A stretch of 64,000 nucleotides of DNA from Nostoc sp. MS1 (GTDB lineage: Bacteria > Cyanobacteriota > Cyanobacteriia > Cyanobacteriales > Nostocaceae), in the NCBI RefSeq assembly GCF_019976755.1, contig NZ_AP023441.1:558001-622000 (forward strand), in the 5' to 3' direction. Numbering within the stretch: the first letter of the stretch is position 1; every line of letters begins with the position of its first letter. The translations under genes and the position numbers were made by a program. Of this stretch, positions 26,779 to 34,366 are shown in pieces. The notes under the pieces were generated by a model. The model had not been told where the DNA came from and ran no database searches. It saw only the letters and a list, made by a program, of their open reading frames with translations.

Positions 26779-27678
26779 TTTATCAGGAGGGAATTTTCTC
26801 CCACCAAAATAGTCATCTTCTAAAATTGACATTAAGTAATGACCATAGCTACTCTTTGCCATTGGGACAATTAATTGCTGTAACTGTGCAGAGTCAATAT
26901 AAGCATAATTATAGGCAATTTCTTCAATACAAGCTATTTTTAATCCCTGTCTTTCTTCCAAAGTTTGGATAAAATTACTTGCTTGATGCAAAGATTCATG
27001 AGTACCCGCATCAAGCCAAGCGTAACCTCTACCTAAAATCTCTACTTGCAATTCCCCTTGTTGTAAATAAGCTAAATTCACATCAGTAATTTCTAATTCA
27101 TTACGTGCAGATGGTTGTAGACGGGATGCAATTTCTACTACCTGATAATCATAAAAATAAATTCCAGGAATAACATATTTAGATTTGGGAAATTGAGGTT
27201 TTTCCTCTATACTAATTACTTTACCATTAGTATCAAATTCTATCACTCCATAGGGTCGGGGATCTTTTACCTGATAACCAAATACCAAACCCCCTTTATC
27301 TAAAGTTGCGGAACGCAATAATACTTCTATTAAGCCATTACCATAAAAAATGTTATCACCCAAAATTAAGCACACTGGCTCGTTAGCAATAAATTCTTTA
27401 CCTAACATGAAAGCTTGAGCCACTCCCTCTGGTTGTGGTTGAGCAATATAACTAAACTTTAAACCCCATTGACTACCATCTTTTAAAAGTTGTTCTAATA
27501 AAGGTAAATCATGGGGTGTAGAAATAATGAGAATTTCTCTAATTCCAGCCAACATTAATACAGACAAGGGATAGTAAATCATCGGCTTGTCATAAATTGG
27601 CATTAATTGCTTACCCACAACATTCGTGATTGGATAAAGACGTGTGCCAGCACCACCAGCTAAAATAATACCTTTCAT
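26725..27678 (-). CDS. rmlA: Glucose-1-phosphate thymidylyltransferase
   Basis: 317 residues. It forms dTDP-glucose from dTTP and glucose-1-phosphate, the first step to dTDP-rhamnose and other deoxysugars. The nucleotide-binding signature GGAGTRLYPIT is at residues 8-18, with KQLMPIYDKPMIYYPLS, LGDNIFYG and DAGTHESLHQASNFI further on. Family members usually end near residue 290; here about 30 extra residues follow, and the last 17 or so codons overlap pgsA tail to tail. No other rml genes are adjacent. Confidence 0.93.
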   Translation of the reverse strand: MKGIILAGGAGTRLYPITNVVGKQLMPIYDKPMIYYPLSVLMLAGIREILIISTPHDLPLLEQLLKDGSQWGLKFSYIAQPQPEGVAQAFMLGKEFIANEPVCLILGDNIFYGNGLIEVLLRSATLDKGGLVFGYQVKDPRPYGVIEFDTNGKVISIEEKPQFPKSKYVIPGIYFYDYQVVEIASRLQPSARNELEITDVNLAYLQQGELQVEILGRGYAWLDAGTHESLHQASNFIQTLEERQGLKIACIEEIAYNYAYIDSAQLQQLIVPMAKSSYGHYLMSILEDDYFGGRKFPPDKLLHSADFLRPKINYPRN

Positions 27679-27720
27679 TTTGCTATGTTTTTAAACAACC
27701 ATAAATTCAAAATAGTCTAA

Positions 27721-28143
27721 TTATTGTATAAGTTGATTGCTGTTGGGATTTTCTATTTGAGTCTGAGGCGTGAGTCCGAAGTAGACTTGAGCCAGTTGAA
27801 ATAATGGCGCGATCGCATATATTAAAACGATAATAACGGCAATGCTAATCAATTTTCTAATACGTAGGGGTTGAATTTTTAGATTCGTACGTTGAGATAC
27901 TATCGTTTGCGCAGAAGAACTAGATTCTAGACTTTGAGCTAATTTTACAAATAATTCGGCAGCCGTTTGGGTTGACAGCTTTAGAGGTATTTGATTACTA
28001 AACTGAAGAATTTTTAATTCCCAAGGTAGCTCTTGGCGGCTAGCTGGCGTAAATCCCAGATTAATATAAAAATCTCTAGCAATACGAGGACAATGAAAGT
28101 ATAAAGGTAATGTGATTTTCCGACTGAGATAGGCTAACAACAA
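27721..28143 (-). pseudogene. C-terminal part of a split double-GNAT membrane protein
   Basis: This 140-codon frame begins in the middle of a GNAT acetyltransferase domain (LLLAYLSRKITLPLYFH, then ARDFYINLGFTPASRQELP). It ends with a linker and one membrane helix (about 95-118). It has no proper start: only a TTG at the first position. Its beginning joins exactly to the end of the gene at 28145-29311 if one 4-base unit is removed from the repeat at 28146-28158. I therefore read it as the downstream piece of one frameshifted gene. It could still be translated if slippage occurs. Confidence 0.75.
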
Positions 28144-28144
28144 C

Positions 28145-29311
28145 CTACTTACTTACTTCTTGTTGCTGATATTGCGGTTCTATATGGATATTGTATAATA
28201 CAGAGCATTTTCCTTGGTTGGAGAAATGTACGTAAGCGATCGCATTACCATCCTGTTCCACCACCAACTCCTTCCAGCACACAGCAAACGAAGGCAGAAA
28301 GTAAGACAAACATACCAACCATACGGCGATACTAATTCCAGACAGAGGCATACCTAATAGGGAAAAATCGAATCTAGCTAACCAAGTTAAACTAAAGATA
28401 GCGCTGATAGTAGCAACGATGATATTTACCAAAATAAACGTACTACTTGAGATTAAAGCGACTAATGTGAAAACATAAAGCCGAGATACTCTAAATCGCT
28501 TCCTGTGCCAAAATTGTCTGTAAACCTGCCATTGCTCATGCAAGTTTCGGAAGGGGTGAATTGAAATACCCGGTGGCAGAGGTAAAGTAGTTAATGGTTG
28601 ATTAGTAGTTGATATAGATTGATTGAATAAACCCATCCCAAGTAATTTATAGGATTGAAATTCTCTAGGCATTTGCTGCTGAGAAAGAGGAATAAACCCA
28701 AATCGCGCGTAAAATTCTTTTAAATGAGAATCACAGATAAGAAGATAGATTGGTCGTTTAATATTCTGGAGACAATGCCAGAGTAAATGTGAACCAACTC
28801 CTTGCGATCGATGCTTAGGAGTGATGTAGAGTATATTAATTATGCTGTAGTTTTTATGTAGCGAAAGCACTGCCCAGCCAGCAATTTTCTGTTGATATTC
28901 AGCAACCCAAACAACGTTATTAGGAGGTTCTGGTACTAACCAAGATAAGATATGTTGCATTCCTACAGGAATTACGCCTGCAAGGCCAACCATAGCACCA
29001 AATGTGAAAATTAGCGGCAACTCAGATTGGCTTAAACTTGGCAAAATATGCTTTAAATCTTCCAAGAAGAGATTGTTAGGTAACTTGCCATACTCATATA
29101 AATATGCTTGATGGAGAGTAGGCAGTCTGTTTAGCCATGCTTTCACAACTATGCGGATACTAATGATTGCCCAAAAGGTTCGTATAACAATATTAATCCA
29201 ACGTGAAAGCTGAAGGTTATGTGATTGGATCTCTGATAAAGTGCCACGCCGCAATGAGTATCCTGAAGGGGGATGTTGATATTTAACAGGTGGTTCTTCC
29301 GATGAGGACAT
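28145..29311 (-). CDS. Membrane GNAT acetyltransferase, frameshifted in its second GNAT domain
   Basis: 388 residues before the stop. Order: polar N-terminus, a membrane helix, a GNAT domain (about 130-225) with acetyl-CoA motif HRSQGVGSHLL and the closing FYARFGFIPL, then two or three membrane helices (about 275-345). A second GNAT domain then starts (FAVCWKELVVEQDGNAIAYV to NIHIEPQYQQQ) and is cut off at its acetyl-CoA loop. The two GNAT domains are clearly homologous to each other, including the tail QEL/QQM-P-[RW]E. The full protein would be about 529 residues with the frame at 27721-28143. The substrate is unknown. The break lies in a TACT tetranucleotide repeat. Confidence 0.75.
   Translation of the reverse strand: MSSSEEPPVKYQHPPSGYSLRRGTLSEIQSHNLQLSRWINIVIRTFWAIISIRIVVKAWLNRLPTLHQAYLYEYGKLPNNLFLEDLKHILPSLSQSELPLIFTFGAMVGLAGVIPVGMQHILSWLVPEPPNNVVWVAEYQQKIAGWAVLSLHKNYSIINILYITPKHRSQGVGSHLLWHCLQNIKRPIYLLICDSHLKEFYARFGFIPLSQQQMPREFQSYKLLGMGLFNQSISTTNQPLTTLPLPPGISIHPFRNLHEQWQVYRQFWHRKRFRVSRLYVFTLVALISSSTFILVNIIVATISAIFSLTWLARFDFSLLGMPLSGISIAVWLVCLSYFLPSFAVCWKELVVEQDGNAIAYVHFSNQGKCSVLYNIHIEPQYQQQEVSK
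28146..28158 (+). repeat. TACT tetranucleotide repeat at the frameshift point
   Basis: Three TACT units plus one T (AAGT/AGTA on the coding strand) sit exactly where the two GNAT frames diverge. With two units the frames join as QEVSRLLLAYL; with three the ribosome meets TAG at 28147-28145. Short repeats like this change length by strand slippage. Confidence 0.8.
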
Positions 29312-29480
29312 TGATTAATTAGTATATTGGTGTAGCAAAAGCACAAGTGTTTGCTTATACTCTCAGCTTTTCATGAGGCGCAGATTCTTGATAACCGTAA
29401 TGACACTGAAAAAATTGGTGTTGCTTAATAAGGGAATAATTCTTGTAAGACAGATATTTTCTCTATCCCATAAACATAAA

Positions 29481-29501
29481 GGATGGGTATTTTGCCCATC
29501 C
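29481..29501 (-). terminator. Hairpin downstream of the HTTM-DCC gene
   Basis: GGATGGG (29481-29487) pairs with CCCATCC (29495-29501) around a 7-base loop. On the minus strand it is followed by TTTATG, a weak T-rich tail. It lies 40 bases after the last gene of the acyl-ligase operon, so it is a reasonable operon terminator. Confidence 0.5.
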
Positions 29502-29540
29502 TCCAAAATCATCTAATAAGTATAGAGCGTCTGTACAAAA

Positions 29541-31331
29541 TTATGAAGAACAAGACTGTTGCCAAGTCTGCTTCTTCTCAACTGTTTGCTGCTGACCAGG
29601 AGGTACAGTACGCTCACTCATAAAATAGATATCAAAGCTTTTCAGCTTCTTACCATCAGTATGTTGAGCGTTCCAAGTGCGGCAAAGATATTGAGCATAA
29701 AATGGATAAAGCTTTTTACCTATTGCTCTATTCAAGTTAATGAAATAAGTCCGCCATTGCATATTCTTGTAAATGGCACTGCGTAAACCCAAGTCTGGTT
29801 TATCCCAGTTGACTGGACTGCCTCCTCTAAAGATATCTACTTCTTTGCCATCTTCTAGGCGACCAGGAATTACATACCAGCCATCATCTCTAGGTGGTGC
29901 AGGTGCAAAAATACTCCAAGACTGGTCTAGGCGTGTAGCTTGTCCTATGAATTGTGTACGTTCCCAAGCTTTGCGTTTGAAGGCATCAGGCGAATAACTG
30001 CTAATATTCCAAACAAAAGTATATAACAGCAATACAAGTGCCAGAATATTGAGGATTCGTGATGAGCGAATCTGTATAGGTCGAAATTTAAAGGGTTTGG
30101 TGAAATTACCAGCGATTTTGCGATTAGAAGCTATTGTTTCATAAAACTTTGTACCCACTGCCATAACTGGCTGCCATCTCAAAACAGGAACGAGAAAGCG
30201 AAATACAGGAGAAAGACTAACTATATAAGCAATTCCCTCAAATTTGAAATGTCGATTTCCCTGCCAGTCTTCCACCACCCAGGAATTGTAGGTTTGCATA
30301 TCAGTGTGGATATCTGGATACTCTTGTGCCATGAGTAAGGGTGTTCCCGGCAAAATCAATAGTGTCCGCAACAGATGCACTACTTTTTTACAGAAGCCAC
30401 AGTCAGCGTCGAAGTAAATTGTTAAGCCTTGACGTTCTGGTGTTTCTAAAAGCTTGTGCAAACCATTCCAAAAGGAACTGGGGAGGAAAGCTAACCAACT
30501 AAAAATACTTAAGAATGGGAAAATACCCAAGTTCAACGTCAAACCAAATCCGGCGTGCAGCGAAATGAAGGTAATGATAGCGCACATCCGAAAGAAGCTA
30601 TTACGGAAGGGAACGAACAGTAACAAAGGCCCTACCCATTCTAGCACCAGAGTAACGTGGGTAAAAAGGGTTAAAAGTGGTGAGAAGTTGAGTAAAAAAT
30701 GACCGAAAGGCGTGACGTACTGGTCAAAACTGAGGGAATAGTAAACTGCACTCCCATCACCCCATATAGGACTTTTGGTTTTGAAGGCGGCGGAAAATAT
30801 ATAGATAAAGCATTGCTGGCACATCAAGGCAAAAGTCGCCCCAGACACCACTCTTTCCGGTAACTTACGAGTGGCAGTATTAAGAGAGCTTTCAATGGAG
30901 TAGCTAGCACCCCAAGGTAAAAACATTGCCCAAAACATCAGCGCCCGTAATACGTCATCGGCAGCAAAAATTAGTGCTGGGTTGCGGTTATGGAGAGAGA
31001 TAAGTAATACCCAAGAGGCGATGGTTACTATGCGGGTACGATATCCCACCAGCATGAGAAGCGCCATAACAGCCGCAATGCCAAACAACACAGCTTGGAA
31101 GGTGGGTTCTCCGCTTAGGGCGTGGAGTGACCAATGCCAAGGTTTGCTGATGTCTTTTAGTAGGGCGAGGGGCATAACGCCTGCATCGGTGTAGTGGGCG
31201 ATGTAGTCACCAAAGCGAATACCCAAATCAGCCAACAGCACCAACGATATACCGATGCGAAAAGCTGCTAGCGATCGCAAATCCAGCCCTAATACATCAT
31301 CTAGTTGCTTTGTCAATATTTTTCTAACCAT
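29541..31331 (-). CDS. HTTM membrane protein fused to a DCC (DUF393) thiol-redox domain
   Basis: 596 residues. Residues about 10-290 form a multi-helix HTTM domain, the module shared with vitamin K-dependent gamma-carboxylase (FRIGISLVLLADLGIRFGDYI and the following helices). Then comes a DCC domain with the redox motif C311-G-F-C314 in YFDADCGFCKKVV, one more helix (about 430-447) and a soluble C-terminal domain (about 460-596, with WSIFAPAPPRDDGWYVIPG). The fusion puts a thiol-disulfide site next to a membrane oxidation/carboxylation-type fold. It is the last gene of the FAAL operon, 161 bases after the SGNH gene. What it modifies is unknown; action on the acyl group or on its acceptor is inference. 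Confidence 0.82.
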   Translation of the reverse strand: MVRKILTKQLDDVLGLDLRSLAAFRIGISLVLLADLGIRFGDYIAHYTDAGVMPLALLKDISKPWHWSLHALSGEPTFQAVLFGIAAVMALLMLVGYRTRIVTIASWVLLISLHNRNPALIFAADDVLRALMFWAMFLPWGASYSIESSLNTATRKLPERVVSGATFALMCQQCFIYIFSAAFKTKSPIWGDGSAVYYSLSFDQYVTPFGHFLLNFSPLLTLFTHVTLVLEWVGPLLLFVPFRNSFFRMCAIITFISLHAGFGLTLNLGIFPFLSIFSWLAFLPSSFWNGLHKLLETPERQGLTIYFDADCGFCKKVVHLLRTLLILPGTPLLMAQEYPDIHTDMQTYNSWVVEDWQGNRHFKFEGIAYIVSLSPVFRFLVPVLRWQPVMAVGTKFYETIASNRKIAGNFTKPFKFRPIQIRSSRILNILALVLLLYTFVWNISSYSPDAFKRKAWERTQFIGQATRLDQSWSIFAPAPPRDDGWYVIPGRLEDGKEVDIFRGGSPVNWDKPDLGLRSAIYKNMQWRTYFINLNRAIGKKLYPFYAQYLCRTWNAQHTDGKKLKSFDIYFMSERTVPPGQQQTVEKKQTWQQSCSS

Positions 31332-31492
31332 AAGAATTAAAAAGGGAGTAGGGAGTGGGGAGATGGGGAAAAAGTTCTCTCTACATTCAGCTCACTCATC
31401 CCCCTAATGTTTTTTTGAATTTTGTAGCTTGCTTCTCCGAAGGAGTATTTTGAATTTTTAATTTTCTGTCTCCCTCATCTCCTGACCTCTGG

Positions 31493-32425
31493 CTAATTAC
31501 GAATAATATTGAGTGCTTTGAGTTGTTCTACTAACTCCGTCGTACGGGTGCGACGACCTGATGAATTGAGATGATAGTGGGTGTCGGCAAATAAACTAGA
31601 GTCTGTCTTTACGTTCAAGGTTTGTTTGTCATAAAGTACAGGGGCAATTTCACTTAACTTTTCAGCAGTTTTACTGATATTACCAAGGGTTTGACTATCT
31701 GTACTCGCATAAATCCAAGAAAGCCCCAAAACTAAAGTTGCGCCTTTGGCTTCGACTTCTTTTTTAAATTGCCGAATACGTCGTAAGGCATGAGGAGAAA
31801 CTGGATCTTTAATTTTTAGTTGCCACCAAGCTGACTTGAGGCGCTTTTTCAGGACGGTGGGATCTCCATTAGCAGTGATGGGATCGGAGTAGTACCCAGT
31901 AAAGCGCCCTTTCTCTACTAAATCTACAGATGACTTGGTGACAGCTTTTAAAGTGGGAACACCAAGTAACATAATATCTTGGGCTAGTTGTTTGGCGGGT
32001 ACACCCCCAAGTCCGGGTTTACCTATAGCAACACCAAACTGACCGGAGCGATCGCCAAATCCATCTTTTGCTTGTAATATTAGATACTCTGGAATCAGGA
32101 CAACTATATCGCCTTTCTTAATAGCACTACTAACGCTGGGTAGGATAACATCTAAGCCTACTGGGCCATCCGTGGCCATGTTAATGGTTGGGATGCCTAG
32201 TTGTTGCTGCATCAATCCTGCATCTACAGTGTAGTGCGCCCCAGAACCGCCAAGAATCAAAACACGTTTGGGAGCTTGAACTTCACTGGCGAGCGCCATT
32301 TTCTGTTCATACATGATTCGCAGCCAACTGAGTTCGCCCCCATAACGGGCATTGTACAAGTAACCAACACCCCAAGCTAAAGCAGCGATCGCAAACCAAC
32401 TAGAGAATCTCAAAAACTTGTGCAT
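31493..32425 (-). CDS. SGNH-like (AlgX/DltD-like) membrane-anchored protein
   Basis: 310 residues with an N-terminal membrane anchor (about 5-25), so the body faces the periplasm. The nucleophile-region motif is LILGGSGAHYTVDA, and the C-terminal part has LFADTHYHLNSSGR, supplying Asp and His for an SGNH-type triad. Proteins of this kind work with MBOAT acyltransferases (for example AlgX/AlgJ with AlgI, DltD with DltB) as second-step acyltransferases. The start ATG overlaps the MBOAT stop codon (TAATG), which indicates coupled translation and a shared job. The glycine-serine context differs from a standard GDSL, so catalytic activity is likely but not certain. Confidence 0.82.
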   Translation of the reverse strand: MHKFLRFSSWFAIAALAWGVGYLYNARYGGELSWLRIMYEQKMALASEVQAPKRVLILGGSGAHYTVDAGLMQQQLGIPTINMATDGPVGLDVILPSVSSAIKKGDIVVLIPEYLILQAKDGFGDRSGQFGVAIGKPGLGGVPAKQLAQDIMLLGVPTLKAVTKSSVDLVEKGRFTGYYSDPITANGDPTVLKKRLKSAWWQLKIKDPVSPHALRRIRQFKKEVEAKGATLVLGLSWIYASTDSQTLGNISKTAEKLSEIAPVLYDKQTLNVKTDSSLFADTHYHLNSSGRRTRTTELVEQLKALNIIRN

Positions 32426-33888
32426 TAGAACTCAAAGTAGATGAATGGAGAAGGTTGATTAGCAGCTAACAAGATAGTGAGTGCAAGCAGCGTCCGTGCT
32501 ATCCAGGGAGAGCGCAACAAATCATACTCTGATTCACACTTTCGCCAAATAGCAATGTGTTCCATTAGTAAAAAACCTATGGCTAGTACCAGCGTCACCG
32601 CCAGGGCAACTCCACTATTGCCATTAAATAGGCTAATTGTATTAAATAAATTCGATGGTGAATAAGCCCAAGGAGTTACTAATGTTTGCAGTTTGCTTAC
32701 TAGACGTTCTGTGTTATTTTCCATGAAAAACAGACATCCAAAAACTACCGAGGTAAAAGTTAATGCCCAAGAAATAAACTGTGGCATGAAAAATTTTTCA
32801 CCTACAAAACGGTAGAAAGGTCTTCCTGCATAACGTAGCACTAGTAGCAAAAACCCATGATAAGCTCCCCAAAGAATAAAATTCCAAGCAGCCCCATGCC
32901 AAAAACCGGAAAGAGTAAAAGTCACAAATAAATAGAAAGGAGCTAACTGATTTTTGGAACCCATCAAAGGCAAAAATACATAGTCGCGGAACCAATTACT
33001 AAGAGTAACGTGCCACCTGCGCCAAAACTCATTAATACTTTGAGATGTGTAAGGAGCAACAAAATTGAGTGTTAGCCTTACACCCATACACCTTGCCAAT
33101 CCCAAAGCAACAAAACTGTATCCGGCAAAGTCAAAATAAATTCTTAAAGTAAATAAAAAAGCATTGAACCATACAGTCCAAGCATTACTAAATTCTTCTA
33201 ATGAGATAAAAGGGGTAATATTATCTGCTAGGACAAACTTCATGAATAGCCCTAACGACAACCAACGAAAACCTTCATCTAAATTTTCTAAGGTAAACTT
33301 AAAACGAAACGATTCCATTTGAGGGAACAAGCTAGACTTGCGCTCAATTGGGCCAGCAACAACGTGTGGGAAAAAAGAAACAAAGTTTAAATAGTCAAGA
33401 GCTTTAATTGGTTTTTTCTTGCGGCTTTTATATGAATCTACTACAAACGACACCATTTCGAAAGTGTAAAAGGATAAACCAGGAGGAATCGCACTGCTTC
33501 CAGGGGCTTCTCCGTTGGCAATCCAAGCCTTTGACACTGTTGGAAATGCCATTCCTATAACGTTTTCTACAAAGAAATTGATGTATTTAAAGTATGCCAA
33601 TATAGCCACATCAATAACAATTACGATAGTGGCGATCGCTTTAGCTTTCCATCCTTCTTGCCGCAGCATCCACCACACCATTACATAATTGAAGATGATT
33701 TCACAAATAAAGATGGCAAAACTAGAACGAGAAGCATTGACAAATAACAGCAAAGACATCGCCGCCAAGCCGACAGCATCAAAAGAACCTCTCCAGAGAT
33801 TCAACGACTTGGCAATATAACGGACGGAAAAATAAGGGATGCTAAATAGTAGCAATACCCACCAGAACCCAAAATCTGAAAAGTTCAA
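32425..33888 (-). CDS. MBOAT family O-acyltransferase (AlgI/DltB-like)
   Basis: 487 residues with about 10-12 membrane helices. The family's catalytic histidine is H331 in the segment SGFWHGAAWNFILWGAYHG, preceded by the conserved NEFWRRWHVTLSNWFRDYVF. Such proteins take an acyl group from a cytoplasmic donor and pass it to an acceptor on the other side of the membrane, as AlgI does for alginate and DltB for teichoic acid. Here the likely donor is the acyl-ACP made by the three preceding genes, which is inference from the operon. The start is TTG at 33888 with GAGGGTGGTG just upstream. Acetyl transfer is less likely than fatty-acyl transfer in this context. Confidence 0.88.
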   Translation of the reverse strand: MNFSDFGFWWVLLLFSIPYFSVRYIAKSLNLWRGSFDAVGLAAMSLLLFVNASRSSFAIFICEIIFNYVMVWWMLRQEGWKAKAIATIVIVIDVAILAYFKYINFFVENVIGMAFPTVSKAWIANGEAPGSSAIPPGLSFYTFEMVSFVVDSYKSRKKKPIKALDYLNFVSFFPHVVAGPIERKSSLFPQMESFRFKFTLENLDEGFRWLSLGLFMKFVLADNITPFISLEEFSNAWTVWFNAFLFTLRIYFDFAGYSFVALGLARCMGVRLTLNFVAPYTSQSINEFWRRWHVTLSNWFRDYVFLPLMGSKNQLAPFYLFVTFTLSGFWHGAAWNFILWGAYHGFLLLVLRYAGRPFYRFVGEKFFMPQFISWALTFTSVVFGCLFFMENNTERLVSKLQTLVTPWAYSPSNLFNTISLFNGNSGVALAVTLVLAIGFLLMEHIAIWRKCESEYDLLRSPWIARTLLALTILLAANQPSPFIYFEF

Positions 33889-33899
33889 TTCACCACCCT

Positions 33900-33978
33900 C
33901 ATGATAATTAATAATTACTAATTCGTAACTCGTAATTGAGCCTAGAATTACGAATTACGAATTACGAATTACGAATTA
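33900..33978. repeat. ATTACGA heptamer repeats forming a hairpin inside the operon
   Basis: Between the ACP and MBOAT genes, four ATTACGA units (about 33945-33975) face an imperfect inverse copy (AATTCGTAACTCGTAATT, about 33917-33935) around a short loop. The transcript could fold into a long stem of moderate stability. It may lower expression of the downstream three genes relative to the first three, or simply be a dispersed repeat. Confidence 0.65.
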
Positions 33979-33979
33979 A

Positions 33980-34366
33980 TTAACTGCCACTAATTTTGTT
34001 CCACAAACCGCCCCAAGCTTTTTCTTTAGGTGCTTCTTGAGGCTTGGTTGTAACTTCTGTTGCTTGAGTTGCTGTTTCCGCAGGGGTGACACCAACTTCA
34101 TTCACTAGATATTGAGAGGCTTTTTCGATGGTGGGGTAGTCCCAGAGTAGGGTGGGGGGCAATTCTGCATCGAGCCAGTCTTCTAATTCACCGACGATAG
34201 TAACTGAATCGATAGAATCTAGCCCGTAGCGAGTTAAGGGTTCGGTAATTTTGATGGTTTGGGCATTAATTCCCAATTGTTTGGCAATTTGATTAACTAA
34301 CCATCCTTGAATGGTGTCAACGGCGTTGCTGCTGCTAGGCTTGGAGTTGGAGTCTTTGAGTTGCAT
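33980..34366 (-). CDS. Acyl carrier protein
   Basis: 128 residues. The carrier domain occupies about residues 17-92 with the phosphopantetheine site S51 in RYGLDSIDSVTIVGEL. It is longer than a fatty-acid-synthesis ACP, with a polar N-terminal extension and a Thr/Glu/Pro/Lys-rich tail after residue 92 ending in WGGLWNKISGS, perhaps a contact to a partner. It overlaps the dehydrogenase gene by 32 bases, so the two are translationally linked. The likely cargo is the acyl group activated by the FAAL two genes upstream. Confidence 0.9.
   Translation of the reverse strand: MQLKDSNSKPSSSNAVDTIQGWLVNQIAKQLGINAQTIKITEPLTRYGLDSIDSVTIVGELEDWLDAELPPTLLWDYPTIEKASQYLVNEVGVTPAETATQATEVTTKPQEAPKEKAWGGLWNKISGS

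Noticed and set aside
31493..33888. Alginate acetylation (AlgI/AlgJ) genes
   Set aside because: The MBOAT and SGNH proteins resemble AlgI and AlgX/J in type, but no alginate polymerase or other alg genes are nearby, and the operon has its own fatty acid activation genes.
33940..33978. Regular ATTACGA repeats, and other heptamer tracts, as possible CRISPR arrays
   Set aside because: Units are 7 bases and directly tandem without spacers, and no cas genes are present. They are STRR-type repeats.
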